Below, piece after piece: positions 24,425 through 35,436 of a stretch of 64,000 bases of DNA. Under the pieces are notes generated by a model that was not told the DNA's origin, ran no database searches, and saw nothing but the letters and a program-made list of their open reading frames with translations. Position numbers and translations under genes: made by a program. Location: the NCBI GenBank assembly GCA_963995525.1, contig OZ023207.1, forward strand, positions 27,859,632 to 27,923,631, given 5' to 3'. Within the stretch, counting starts at the first letter, position 1. Each line of letters opens with the position of its first letter. This DNA comes from Escarpia spicata. Lineage: Eukaryota; Annelida; Polychaeta; Sabellida; Siboglinidae.

Positions 24425-24565
24425 ATTCATGAGACATGAACACGATCGAACACACACGCGAACAAATACACATATACATACAAGCATGTATGCACACAGG
24501 TCACACGCACACGTACACAAACAAACACCCACACGCACGTACACACTTACGCATACACACACACT
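24425..24565. repeat. Degenerate CA-rich microsatellite
   Basis: Imperfect CACACG/CATACA repeats; short Cys/Val frames over it are artefacts. Intronic relative to the PARP exons. Confidence 0.8.
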
Positions 24566-24704
24566 GTATTTATAAAAGAATTGTGGTTGAACTACAACAA
24601 TCATGCTGCAGTTAGGTTAAAATTAAATTAGTAAGAGTTACCCTTTACAGACTACCCCGTTACACCTGTAACTGGGGTGTTATCGACTGTTTGCCCCTTT
24701 CCAG

Positions 24705-24831
24705 GTGTCCCAGAGGAAAGGAGAGGGAGTTGCTTGCGGCCGACTAAAAGGCCGACAAACTTCCCGACGGAATGGATAGTGTCAAGGGTATGGGCTAGGT
24801 GGCACCAGACACAGAACAAAACATATGATAT
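24705..24831 (+). pseudogene. PARP catalytic domain, decayed penultimate exon
   Basis: A CTTTCCAG acceptor and a GTAAGT donor bracket 127 bp. One frame reads ERELLAAD, KADKLPDGMDSVKGMG and VAPD, the expected PARP segment (ELxxAxx...LPxGxxSxKGxG...PD). That frame is interrupted by TAA, TAG and TGA codons and is not the frame delivered by the upstream exon. The exon therefore appears pseudogenised, which argues that this PARP copy cannot make a complete catalytic domain unless the exon is skipped or replaced. Confidence 0.65.
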
Positions 24832-25224
24832 GTAAGTATCTCATCTGCTGTTTCCATAAATGCGAGCAGTTTGGATATGTTTAAAGAGGAAACAAATATC
24901 TGAGAAACACAGTACAAACAAAATAGTAAACTTGTACAAAATATTTGATTCTCATCAGGCCTGATGCTTGATAATCGAAAGCAGGTCTTTGTGCACGATG
25001 GAATTGTGACCACTCAAACAATGTTGTGGTAGATACGTATGTGCACTCACATACAATGCAGTCCAAATGTGCACCAGATATATACAGAAATACCATGCAT
25101 GCATACGTGTGACACTTATTTTCGTAGCATAATGGACGCAGTCAATAACGAATAAGCTTCTTTTGCTCCTCAAACATCTACCCATCCGAATTGAAATAAA
25201 TGCCGTCCAAAAAACAGTATTTAC

Positions 25225-25295
25225 CCATCCAAGTGATGGATGGAGCCAAAGAGTGGATGGGTGGAACCAAAGAATGGATGGGTGGAGCCAAAGAC
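25225..25295. repeat. 21-bp tandem repeat, three copies
   Basis: Unit GGATGGGTGGAGCCAAAGA with single-base variants; intronic. Confidence 0.8.
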
Positions 25296-26355
25296 TTTCT
25301 TTTCCACTGGCCATCTGTGATTTTCTTTCTCTTAAAGACAATGCTGTTAAATCGTGTTGTTAACTCTCACTCTAACAAGTATTGAGATCGGTAAATTAAG
25401 CAAAAAATAAGTATAATCCTCGGAGCCTTTGTTTTGCTTTAAGAAAATTTATTTGCAACAAACACAAACTACACCCTTTACATGATACTGCAAGTGACAA
25501 GAGTTTCATTGGAGAGAGCAACAGAAAACTGAAATTAATTAACCGAGGTAAGGGTGACATTTTCCACCGTTGTGTGGTAGTTCAGTGACTGTGCTGCCAT
25601 TTACTGGTTAGTGACAATATAGTTAAGTCATGGTTGAAACATTACACAATATGTAAACAAATAAGTTACGTTAAATATCTGCGACATAAAGTGGTTGTAA
25701 ACTAGTGCTTTGGAGATCATTTGGTAGGGAATAATGGGACTTCTTATAACAGAGGTAAGTTGTAATGTGGTTTATTTAAGAGAAAACCTATTTACCCAAG
25801 CAACAGCATATGCATAGGACGGTCACAGATCACATATGCACAGGACGGTCACAGATCACATATGCGATGTCTTCACAAAACAATATGTTACTTATAGTGT
25901 ACCACTGGTACAACTTGCACTGTTCTAGCCAGAGTTCAAAATGTTTACTTAAAGTAATTTGAGGGGTTACTAGGGGGACGTGGGGGGAAGTCAGAACAAA
26001 ACGGTGTCATTGTTAGATTACAGTGTGACTTTCGATTGGAGGTTGTAATAATAAACATTGAAAGCAATCTCGTTAGCCGCAATTCAGTGGAAGTTTGTTG
26101 TTTTCGGATTTTTTTTGTAAAACGCTTTGAGCAGAACTAAGGTTAAAACACAGCACTATTTAAGACTTAATTAGTATTATTATTATTATGTAGCATTACG
26201 GATTACTTATATGACAAATCGTCCAATAGTGTCAGGCACTCAGTGTTATCTACCAGGTAATATTCTGAATCAGTTAGATCGTGGCATACTGTTGTAGTTG
26301 TGAATACGCGGACTGTAACTACTAACATTTTCACTTTAATAAACCACTGCAGAAG

Positions 26356-26581
26356 GTTTGCTACTGGTGATGTAGCTGTATTGCAATGTTTGCTACTAGT
26401 GATGTAGCTGTATTGCAATGTTTGCTATTAGTGATGTAGCTATATTGCAATGTTTGCTACTAGTGATGTAGCTGTACTGCAATGTTTGCTACTGGTGATG
26501 TAGCTGTATTGCAATGTTTGCTACTGGTGATGTAGCTGTATTGCAATGTTTGCTACTAGTGATGTAGCTGTATTGCAATGT
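26356..26581. repeat. 32-bp minisatellite, seven copies
   Basis: The unit begins TTTGCTACTGGTGATGTAGC and ends TGTATTGCAATG. Copies differ by one or two bases. It lies about 200 bp upstream of the last PARP exon. Confidence 0.9.
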
Positions 26582-26796
26582 CTTCATGAAAGTGTTCATC
26601 AAGTTGGAAGAATAATTAAATAACAAATGTTCTCAATACTCAACTAAAAAAATTGATTGACACCATCTGGCGCGCAGAGGAAGAGCAGTTCCCGATGAAC
26701 GCTGCTGAAGGCGGTCGAAACGTTAATGTGAGTTGAATGTTGTAGTTACGTGATAAGAATTATTTTTTATTTAATGTATTATGATGTTTGTTTCAG

Positions 26797-26950
26797 GGAA
26801 GACGGCACCGTGGTTCCCATGGGAAAGGGGAGAGATACAAAGGTACGGAACCCGGACGGATTCACCCTCAACTACAATGAGTATGTAGTGTACGATACGA
26901 AACAGATCCGCATGCGATACCTGCTGAAGGTGAACTTTAAGTTCAAGTGA
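26797..26950 (+). pseudogene. PARP catalytic domain, last exon
   Basis: A TTGTTTCAG acceptor precedes 26797. After one leading base it encodes EDGTVVPMGKG, then LNYNEYVVYDTKQIRMRYLL and KVNFKFK before TGA at 26948-26950. This is the C-terminal PARP block with the catalytic Glu in NEY, and the KFxFK-like ending of PARP1/PARP2. The exon itself is intact, so selection may have been lost only recently, or the broken exon upstream is bypassed. It is called part of a pseudogene only because of 24705-24831. Confidence 0.8.
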
Positions 26951-28200
26951 TGATCACATGTGACGTGTTCGTGATGTGCATCAAGTCACCAGGGCCCATC
27001 GCACCACTGGTTTAATTACCTAGCAAGTTGCATTGACTGATTGCAACAGACCGCACAGCAAGTTTGGATGTTGTGAATGAAGATGATTTCATACTTGATG
27101 CATTCCTACCCACCATCTTGCCTTTTTGAAATGCCGACGGTGACGACATAGTTTCATTTGAAGTGATATAGGTGCATTATTTTAAGAGACATTTTAGTTT
27201 TGCATCATATGTCATCATTGTAAACGTAATCTATGTTTGTCAACTTCATTTATCTTGGAATAACTGCATTTGCTTGCTTTATATATGAAACGTTCAGTTG
27301 TGTATCCTTCTCACTTCTAAATTGTTTCCCTACACTATTGTGCTCTGTACAGAAACATTGAAATCTGATTAGTGAGCTTACTGTTGTAATATAATCCCTG
27401 TCATATGCAATTATGGAATGTTAGTGTACACATTTTGTCACTGTTAGATTGTAATTTGTTTTTGTTGTAAAGTCTCCTTTATTTTTTAAGTTCTGTGCAA
27501 ATGTACCTAGAAAGAAGACTGGTTACAATCGTAAGAATACATTTTTATATATTGTTGTTAATTACCTGCTACTTTGAACCAATTCTCTAATGCCCAGATG
27601 AACATTGTAACCGTGATTCCAGCCGATTGCTCTTGATCAAATTTATTTCATTTTAAAATGTCTTGCTGACAGCTGCATCAGATCAGTTAGTAATTCGTTA
27701 GCGTAATTGTCATACATTTTCTGTGGTGTCGCCATTTTAAACAAGTTACTGTGATCTCAGCTATGTACTTGCGCCACCCTTCATACTGAGGGGATCAACT
27801 TTACGCGTTATGTCTTACTCTTTACGCTTGGCCGTGCCATGTTTACAGGATGTATTAAAATTGTCTTGCAAACCGTTAAGTGTTGTTTTGATTGATGTCC
27901 TGCACAATAACGAAGCTAGTGTGAAAGAATAATATAATTGTAATAATGTAATTGTTTTAAGGAAGCAACTGAGATTAACTCGCTTAACCGACTCTCGCCT
28001 GGCTGCGTGACTTTGCCAGGAAGATAGTCTGGCTCAGAATCGCGTTTTGATTGCTCACTGCCAGTTAGCACGTCTGTCCCCCAGAATGTTTATATATTAT
28101 GTATGTTTTCGATAACGAAATGAAATTACGAAATAGTGGCCGAAATAGTATTATACAAATAAAATTTATCTTAAACTAAATGAACACAAACAAAAGTTTC
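26951..28200. other. PARP 3' flank, gene-free
   Basis: AT-rich DNA that may include the 3' UTR. No canonical AATAAA close to the stop was noted. No other gene seen. Confidence 0.4.
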
Positions 28201-28207
28201 GAGCACT

Positions 28208-28288
28208 CTACGAGATAAGAACCGAGGACCCTAACCATAGTTGCCCCACACGCTACCGACTTAGCCACCAAGATCAACACGCTTTGGT
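28208..28288 (-). repeat. tRNA-derived SINE head or tRNA pseudogene
   Basis: On the minus strand the segment contains TGGCTAAGTCGG, a good fit to a pol III A box, and about 35 nt later GGTTCTTATCTCG, a degenerate B box. The arms do not fold into a clean cloverleaf by eye, so it is not a functional tRNA gene. It is most likely the head of a SINE. Confidence 0.4.
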
Positions 28289-28299
28289 TGTACTTTGGC

Positions 28300-30300
28300 G
28301 ACTACATATATTAGTTAGCAGTCCGACCGTTGCGAGAGACATCGATTACACTTTGTTTAGTTAATTCTGTCCTTGTTTGGTATTTATATCATGCGTATTA
28401 ACACTTAGTCTTTTGTTTCTGTTTCGAGCATAAGCAAAGAACGTCAATATGGAATCATTGACAGCCACGAGAGCTGCCACCTAGTGAATATGCATGTGAT
28501 TAAAAGGCACTGAACTACGAAACAAAATGTTATGTCGGTTTATTTTTTCTGTGACATGTCTCAATATAACTTTAATGTTCAATAGTTGTTATAGTATAGT
28601 GTTATCTGATAAAAGTGTATCCTTATTTAATATTTGTTATTTCATAGTTGGCCAGAGAGGCAATCATCGTCTCTACCCGAATCTGGGGTAAAGCCACCTA
28701 CCGGTAACATTGGCAGGAGCTTAATTATCCAGGCCGTAGCGAGGGGCCAACGCTGCCACCTGACGGCGGCTGGATAATCGAGGCTAGCTGTTTCTGGCAG
28801 TGTGCCAGCCGCCAAAAGCCCCCGACCCGCCATTGTATAGAAACATTGCAACCGAACACAGAAATATCATATATGTTTCCCATGCAAGACATGTCGGATG
28901 ATAGTCTAAGCGTATGAGCCGCGTAATTTATTAAAGTAGGTTGTGTTGGGTTATCTGATTTTGATGTACAATATTTGGAATAAAATATACACTGTCTTGC
29001 CATAAAACATAATATAGGCCATACACGTACAAAACAACGTGCAGCGTCTTAGAAAATGACATGCCATTTCTTTATAATCAGCTCAATTATGACTGGCAGG
29101 AAAGTGGTTTTAATAGGTGAAGTGTCTCACACGCATTTTTAACCACTCATAAAAATGAATGAACCGGTTCTTACAATGCCGAGAAATGATTTCTTGTTCT
29201 TTGGGGGTCCCCTTTAGACAACTACACTGGTGGTTTGCTTTCACCACTAAATTCCCACGGAATCACAAATGTTCCCTATTAATTCAATCGTACTAGGAAA
29301 TATATCAAGGGTTAATATTATATCACGCTGACATTTCCGTCATATCCGTTACGGAAAACAGTATATAATTCAATGTGGCCTAACGTATTATTGGAAATAT
29401 AGTTGTAAGCAGTCTACAGTTATGTATGCTAGGTGATCAGTTAAATATCATTTAAATAGCATAAGTGTACCCCTTTAAGTGTGTGTAGTTGGATTTCACA
29501 AAGAGCAATCATTACAGGAATTCATGAAGCATTTTGTAAAAACATGTAAAACATTTTGAAAGGCATATTAGAAGGATAACAAATTAAATATCATACAACA
29601 TAATATGTATTGCCATTTACTACAAATATGCTATGTATGAAATATTATTTTGATAGAGAGCTTTACATTTAGTTTTGTTCCAGGTCGGTGAAGACGTTTT
29701 ATCCTTTCGTAACGGAGATGATGCTCATAAATTGGATCCTGTATTCAATGTAGCATACAATCTGAGAAAACAATCCTAACGTGAAAATATTTTGCCTCCA
29801 TATCACTCAATACTTTTTTTACCCACATGCCAAATTTGAAATGAATCAAATTAATTAATTTTGACTAAAACTGAAACCGCCATAGTACATATTTTGGCGT
29901 CTTTTCTGTGTAACGCTTTGTCACTCTTGCCCATAGACCCCGGAAAGCGTTATTTACGTTATATGTACCCCTGTACTCCTTTGTTGGAGCAAGTGTTTTG
30001 GCAGCAGCTAATGTTGATGAGTCCAGGGCACACGTCACGATCTTTTTCCATTTCTATATGTGGACTCTTGCACATGCTCTGATATAGAGACTTGTTAGAA
30101 GGAACCGACGACTTTTAATGACTCTTCCAAAAGGTTCTGGCAAAGTGGAGAAAACAAAATTGCTCAATTTCCGAAACGATAGCTCGTTGTCTCGTGATCC
30201 TCATCAACGACAGTCCGATGTTCTAAACATCGCGCTCAGTGGCATGTCAAGATAACAAGACAACTCGGGAATTGGGGGTATCCTTTAGAACCAACAAGTT
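28300..30300. other. Gene-free interval
   Basis: A GC-richer patch at 28640-28830 has an ATTATCCAG/CTGGATAAT inverted pair and looks like a dispersed repeat. An exon-like frame at about 29684-29779 is discussed under rejected items. Nothing else is supported. Confidence 0.35.
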
Positions 30301-30456
30301 AATGACGCTTAAGGCCCTATTACACTGCTCGACGGCAACGGCAAAACCTCGACGGCAAAGCGGTAAACCGCGAGCAGAGCCTAATAAACAGAGCGCGGCA
30401 ATATTCGACAGCTTATGCAAATTTGTCACGTGAACAGCTTGTAGATGCTTTAAAAT

Positions 30457-30800
30457 ATGTCGGGCAAAAGACGCAATCGAGACGAGGAAGCACTACGCAT
30501 ACTCTTGTTAGCCAGAAGGCATAAACAACGTAACAATCGTCGACGAAAGCGACGTGTCTGGGTACACGAAACTCTCCAGAAGAGAAACAACTATGGAGAA
30601 TTCCATAGGTTTGTCCGTGAACTGGACAGTTACGATGATCGTTTTTTTTATCTACTTTTGTATGTCACAAGAGCAGTTTGCTGTACTACTAAGTATCGTA
30701 GAGGAGGCAATCCGCAAAACAAAAACTGATTATAGTTATACTGACATCGAAACTTGTGTTGTATTATTTATATTAATTATCACGTACCAGTCATGTTTAG
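30457..30800 (+). pseudogene. Harbinger nuclease (HARBI1-type), N-terminal fragment
   Basis: Harbinger nucleases are DDE enzymes that excise and insert the element together with a Myb-like partner. The open frame from 30457 has the characteristic N-terminal region: a basic RRRKRRVWVHETLQKR stretch, then YGEFHRFVRELDS. A one-base frameshift falls at an 8-T run (about 30641-30648). The other frame continues MSQEQFAVLLSIVEEAI and then stops resembling the family. The DDE catalytic domain is completely absent. Confidence 0.7.
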
Positions 30801-30923
30801 CTTGGCCCCAATGCTTTCCCACACGGCCAACTTCTTCTTTGCATCTTTGTAATCAGGATGGGATGGAGCATATAGCAATTCCCATCTCTCTACCTCTACG
30901 ATAAGTTTTTCTGCCGACATCAT
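30786..30923 (-). pseudogene. Harbinger MADF/Myb-like protein, first-exon fragment
   Basis: From the ATG at 30923 on the minus strand the translation contains MSAEKLIVEVERWELLY, HPDYKDAKKKLAVWESIG and AKLNM. This is a MADF/Myb-SANT-like helix-turn-helix of the type encoded beside Harbinger nucleases. It is open for about 45 codons, then a possible GTACGT donor and a stop follow. The gene is convergent with the nuclease fragment. Confidence 0.65.
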
Positions 30924-31289
30924 GAATTTTGTCAGGGCTATCAACAGACAGCGCTGCTAATTCAGGATTATCAATCACTGTTATCAACATACGGCGCTGC
31001 TAATTCGAATCCGTTTTCCTTTATTTTAAAGTGGTTACATCGCTATATTGGAACACGTGCAATCTAATATGTGCACTTTGACGTCATACAGAAGCAACAA
31101 TGCTGATTGGTCAAATAAAAATTTGCCGCGCGGTATTTTCTGGAAAAAAATCGCTTCTGTTTCGATTCTCGACGGTTTGCCGTCGAGCAGTTTGGCCGTC
31201 GAGCATTGTACTAGGGTATCGGTAATTCAATATAGAGCGGTTTTTATTTCAACTGTGTCAATGCGAGATAGGAGACTGCGAGAAGTAGA

Positions 31290-31430
31290 TGAAATTGCGG
31301 CCGCGCAGCGACGAAACATTTTCAAGAGCACCCCCTCCCCCCATATTCTCTTGTCAACGGTCGAGCCGAGACAGGGGAGAAGCTGCAGTTACGGCGGCGC
31401 GGCAGCGAAACATTGTCTACACCATTTGAT
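31290..31430. repeat. Dispersed TTACGGCGGCGCGGCAGCG repeat, copy D
   Basis: Shares GCGGCCGCGC, CGACGAAACATTTTCA, a CCCCCTCCCCCC run and GAGACAGGGGAGAAGCTG-like segments with 16085-16420. Confidence 0.6.
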
Positions 31431-31439
31431 ACGGCCGCC

Positions 31440-32095
31440 AGTGGAGGTTTTGAGCCCCCATAGACTACCCTTTTTGGACCCGCCCCTGATTACCCTCAGT
31501 TTAATTAATGCAATATAACTGAATGCCTAAACAAACCAGCCAATGTTTTTTTCGCTGTATAGCATCACGATGATTATGTTCCAAAATTACACTGTTGTTC
31601 TCGTAATCGGATTAATTATATTTTTCCAAAACCTGCTCTTTTAATGGTAACAAATTACCTAATAATTTTTTGGAAAAGAGAAACGCACGTTCTTAGTTAA
31701 AACGTCTCTTTAATTGGCTATGGAAATGACATTCCAAGCTTTGCAAAATGTTAAGTTTAACAAAAAAGAATACAAGGAAAGAAGCACCACTCACGCTAAA
31801 TATCGGTCGAAAAGTGAAGCCAGGGCAATTAGCGGCTATCTAGAACTATGCAGTGGAGCTATGTTTTTAATGCTGTAGCATGCCGACTTCACTAAAACAA
31901 CGCACAAATAATTATACTCGTGCGTACGTATGTACGTAAACATACGCTATTTTGAAGGCAATTATTTATTCTTCAAATTGTCTCTCGTATTTATAATTTT
32001 AAACTAAAATATATTGGACGGAGTTGCCCGCCGTATGCTGATGTCACGTCTGTAGGTGCTCGCCGTATGTTGCGCCAACTTACCTGTTTACATAT
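31440..32095. other. Gene-free interval
   Basis: AT-rich sequence without recognisable features. Confidence 0.35.
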
Positions 32096-32104
32096 GCGAC
32101 AACT

Positions 32105-33590
32105 ACAGGATTTTCCTATTTCTCACTGTTGAAGTTGTGAAGTTGTTGTTGTTCTTCAACAAAGCATGGAGGGAAATGTTGATGAATAAGTTCAACACAC
32201 AATCTTTCTGAGTGCAAATTCCGGCAGGACAAACAACTGAGTCTTCGTGTATTTCTTTGACGAAATGACGCCGCAGTCTACTTCGGATTTTATTCATATG
32301 TAGAGCTTGGCTTTAAAGCACGCTCCATGTTTTAAACTGTTGTCGATAGTTCCTTCTTTTGAGTTACAAGTCAGTATTTTGCATTCTCTAGCTGTTTTTA
32401 AGTAGCAGCACTTCTGGTAGAGCTTGGCTTGTTTTTTTGAAAGCACGCTCCATGTTTTAAACTGTTGTCGATAGTTCCTTGTTTTGAGTTACAAGTCAGT
32501 ATTTTGCATTCTCTAGCTGTTTTTAAGTAGCAGCACTTCTGTAGATGAACTTGTCGGTGAACCAGTCACGCAGTGTCCTGGCCATGTACCCTGCTATGTA
32601 TGTCAAGGTGTTTTCTTCCTCAATGTCTTCCGTCTCAACGTTGAAATAAAGACTGGTCATTTATCTTGTTTGAGAGAAAACGGGCAGAGGATCATCTTCA
32701 TCGGCGGCGATGTGTTGACACGCAGTGCTGAAAGACTTGACGTTGAGAAGAAAAGTGTCCCCGTCTTCCCTGTAGTTGTTCTCTTTGCTCTGCAGTAGAA
32801 TAAAATCAGCCATTACCTGACGAAGGTAGAGTCGGAACTATTCAGCTGAAGGGTTGTCACTATAGCCACCTTTACCCCTGATCACAGCTAAAAGGTTCTG
32901 TAAGCAATCTTGATTTAGCCGGCTAGTTAGGAGAAACTTTGCCTGAAAAGTGATGTGTAAATCATCCCACAGCGACAGAAGACTACGAATGGTTATCAAC
33001 CATCTAGGTAGACATCAAGTGACAAAAGCCACTCTATGGTAGACAGACGAAACTCCTTGTGCCCAGAAGTGTTTGACAAAGCAGGTCTCACATGTTGTTT
33101 GTGCTTGAATATCTTGCTGTTAAACAGTTGAACAGACGGTCCATACGTTCCAAGAACAGTGCTATTTCTTCTGCGACCTCGGGGAGTGACTTCAATGTAA
33201 CCATTGTAGAAATACCAGCAGCCACAGAGTGAGAGAAGACTTGGGTCGCATATTTAACCCGAAAGCCTAAAAAGGGGGCAAATCAATGTGCTTGTGTGTC
33301 AGTTTAGGATCGAGCCATAAGCATAGCATTTCTAGAATCGATCAGGAAAAACTGATGAATGTAGTTGCACTTACTGCTTTTTTCCATTTCTTTTGAAGCC
33401 TGTTTTTTTCTTGAGGTTGTTCCTCATGTTTTTAGCAGATGAGATGGGTCGCACAAGACATCTTTTTCTCGTTTTGGAGGAAGAAAGACTCATAGAAGAG
33501 CATCAAGTATATTTCGATTATTCGACCATTGGTCACATATGACCACTTTGATGTCCAAACCAAAGTTGGTCATCTAATCCTTCTTCTGCA
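32105..33590 (-). pseudogene. P-element/THAP9-like transposase pseudogene
   Basis: Minus-strand reading gives, from the N-terminal side, GLDIKVVICDQWSNN (near 33560), a block of the RNase H-like core; then LLSLWDDLH and SRLNQDCLQNLLAVIRGKGG followed by YSDNPSAE (near 32900), the conserved C-terminal block of P and THAP9 transposases; then TYIAGYMARTLRDWF (near 32580); and a C-terminal ORF (32103-32297) with VLNLFINI and a basic segment. Stops and frame changes are frequent, for example TAG after NPSAE. The N-terminal THAP zinc finger was not found. A 117-bp tandem duplication interrupts the 3' part. Confidence 0.7.
32301..32542. repeat. 117-bp tandem duplication
   Basis: Units start with TAGAGCTTGGCTT at 32301 and 32418 and are almost identical through GTAGCAGCACTTCTG. 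The second carries a small T-rich insertion. It lies between two coding blocks of the P-type transposase remnant. Confidence 0.9.
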
Positions 33591-33599
33591 GTCTAGTGT

Positions 33600-34070
33600 A
33601 CCGTAGGCTAGGCGTTGAGCAAGTGAATTCTTCGATTTATTTAATCAGTTATAAAATATAATGTCAACAGTGATCTATAATCCAACCATGTTAAATTGTT
33701 TGTACCTTTCAGAAACCGAAAAAAAACCACTTATTGGGACATTTACTTTTAGAATAGGAACAAGCTGTCGTGTCTCTGTGCCATATTGTAGTTATCCTAG
33801 ACAGCCGCCCGAGGGTGCAGTTCATGCCGGCTTTACTAAAAACAGCGGAGTGGTACCTCTTTCCTTGGTTTAACCAAATGTTCACCTAAATATATTGAAT
33901 CGACCTAAATCTAATTAACACACGAGCCTAAGCAATACCAGTTTCATTCGGGACTTCTAGGCTTAGAATATTGAATTGAAGCGCTTATTCTGAAAACAAC
34001 TAGTAACCTGATATCTAACGATCGGTTTTAATATAAGCTACTGTTTTCCTCCACAATTCATTTAACTCAT
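33600..34070. other. Gene-free interval
   Basis: A 70-codon frame (33661-33873) has no recognisable features. Confidence 0.35.
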
Positions 34071-34072
34071 CG

Positions 34073-34249
34073 TAAGTGTGTGCGTGCGTGCGTTTGTGTG
34101 TGTGTGAGTGTGTGTGTGTGCGTATGCGCGCGCTTGTGTGCGTGTGTGTTTGTGTGCGTGCGTGCGTGCGTGTGTGTGATTGTGTGTGTATGCGTGCTTG
34201 TGTACGTGCGTATATGCGTGCAAGTGAATATGAGTGCGTGAGTCAATGC

Positions 34250-34319
<70 letters not shown>

Positions 34320-34335
34320 GCATGCGTGCCTACGT
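34073..34335. repeat. GT-rich microsatellite
   Basis: Degenerate GTGTGCGTGC followed by a pure (GT)n run at about 34252-34312. Frames over it are artefacts. Confidence 0.95.
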
Positions 34336-34544
34336 ACTACGCACATCATGCCAACTGGATTATTTGAGGAAAACAGGACACACGCTCTTTTTGGTTCTGG
34401 TTCAACCCACGAGCAGGAATGAATAACAATCCTTTGTTAGGTAATACACTTTTCAGATACAGTATTTTTTTCTTATACCACAAGCAAGAGATTGTGCAAT
34501 AAGCATGCTCAAACAGCTGGAACGTTTATGCAAGAAGCTTTCTG

Positions 34545-34872
34545 AAATGTGGATGGAGACGTGAAGCAGGGTGGAGACATGTAGCAGGGTGGAGACATGT
34601 AGCAGGGCGGAGACATGTAGCAGGGTGGAGACATGTAGCAGGGTGGAGACATGAAGCAGGGTGGAGACATGTAGCAGGATGGAGAAATGTAGCAGGGTGG
34701 AGACATATAGCAGTGTGGAGACATGTAGCAGGGCGGAGACATGTAGCAGGGTGGAGACATGTAGCAGGGTGGAGACATGAAGCAGGGTGGAGACATGTAG
34801 CAGGATGGAGAAATGTAGCAGGGTGGAGACATATAGCAGTGTGGAGACATGTAGCAGGGTGGAGACATGTAA
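34545..34872. repeat. 18-bp minisatellite with 126-bp higher-order unit
   Basis: Unit GGTGGAGACATGTAGCAG. Variant monomers (ATGAAGCAG, GATGGAGAAATG, ACATATAGCAGTG) recur in the same order 126 bp apart (for example the ATGAAGCAG monomer at 34651 and 34777), so seven monomers form a higher-order repeat. The period is a multiple of three, which leaves both strands open. Confidence 0.93.
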
Positions 34873-34934
34873 GTCAGGTTCTAGTTAATACTTATTCGCA
34901 GGGCTAAGCCGTACTACTATCATGGATCTTAGTG

Positions 34935-35094
<160 letters not shown>

Positions 35095-35436
35095 AGCTTG
35101 ATAAACTGAAATGTGACGTCGCCAGTTTATTGTGGATAAAATATTCCAACTTAATAATGTTCACACAATGATTTATTTCCATAACATATGTGAAAAACTC
35201 TATCTTATATAATTAAAATTTCACTTTGCCTATCCGGATATTAAAAAATGACGATATGCATGTCTTGTAAAGAAAAAAACATGTTGGCAATATTGGAATA
35301 TGCAATCAACACCAGACAAAAAGGCGAATATATATATATATATACGATCGCATGCTCGCAAGTAGGCAATATTAAATGTGCTCATTGCACACCAAAACAA
35401 ACATAATGCTTACTTAATACTGGACTCAATGAACAT

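Larger units (their letters stand above)
30313..31217. mobile_element. PIF/Harbinger internal-deletion derivative
   Basis: The left end GGCCCTATTACACTGCTCGACGG is mirrored on the right by the reverse complement TACCCTAGTACAATGCTCGACGG-like sequence; CTCGACGGC sub-repeats follow at both ends. Inside are the beginnings of two convergent genes typical of this superfamily: a nuclease on the plus strand and a MADF/Myb-like DNA-binding protein on the minus strand. Both lose their 3' parts, as expected from one internal deletion. TAA precedes the left end, but the right copy of a target duplication is unclear. Confidence 0.7.

Noticed and set aside
25800..25870. Possible CRISPR-like direct repeats
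   Set aside because: Only two 27-bp tandem copies without spacers; a simple duplication in a eukaryotic intron.
29684..29779. Exon-like frame after a TTTTGTTCCAG acceptor
   Set aside because: The acceptor is good and 30 codons end in TAA, but no domain, partner exon or poly(A) signal could be linked to it; too short to support.
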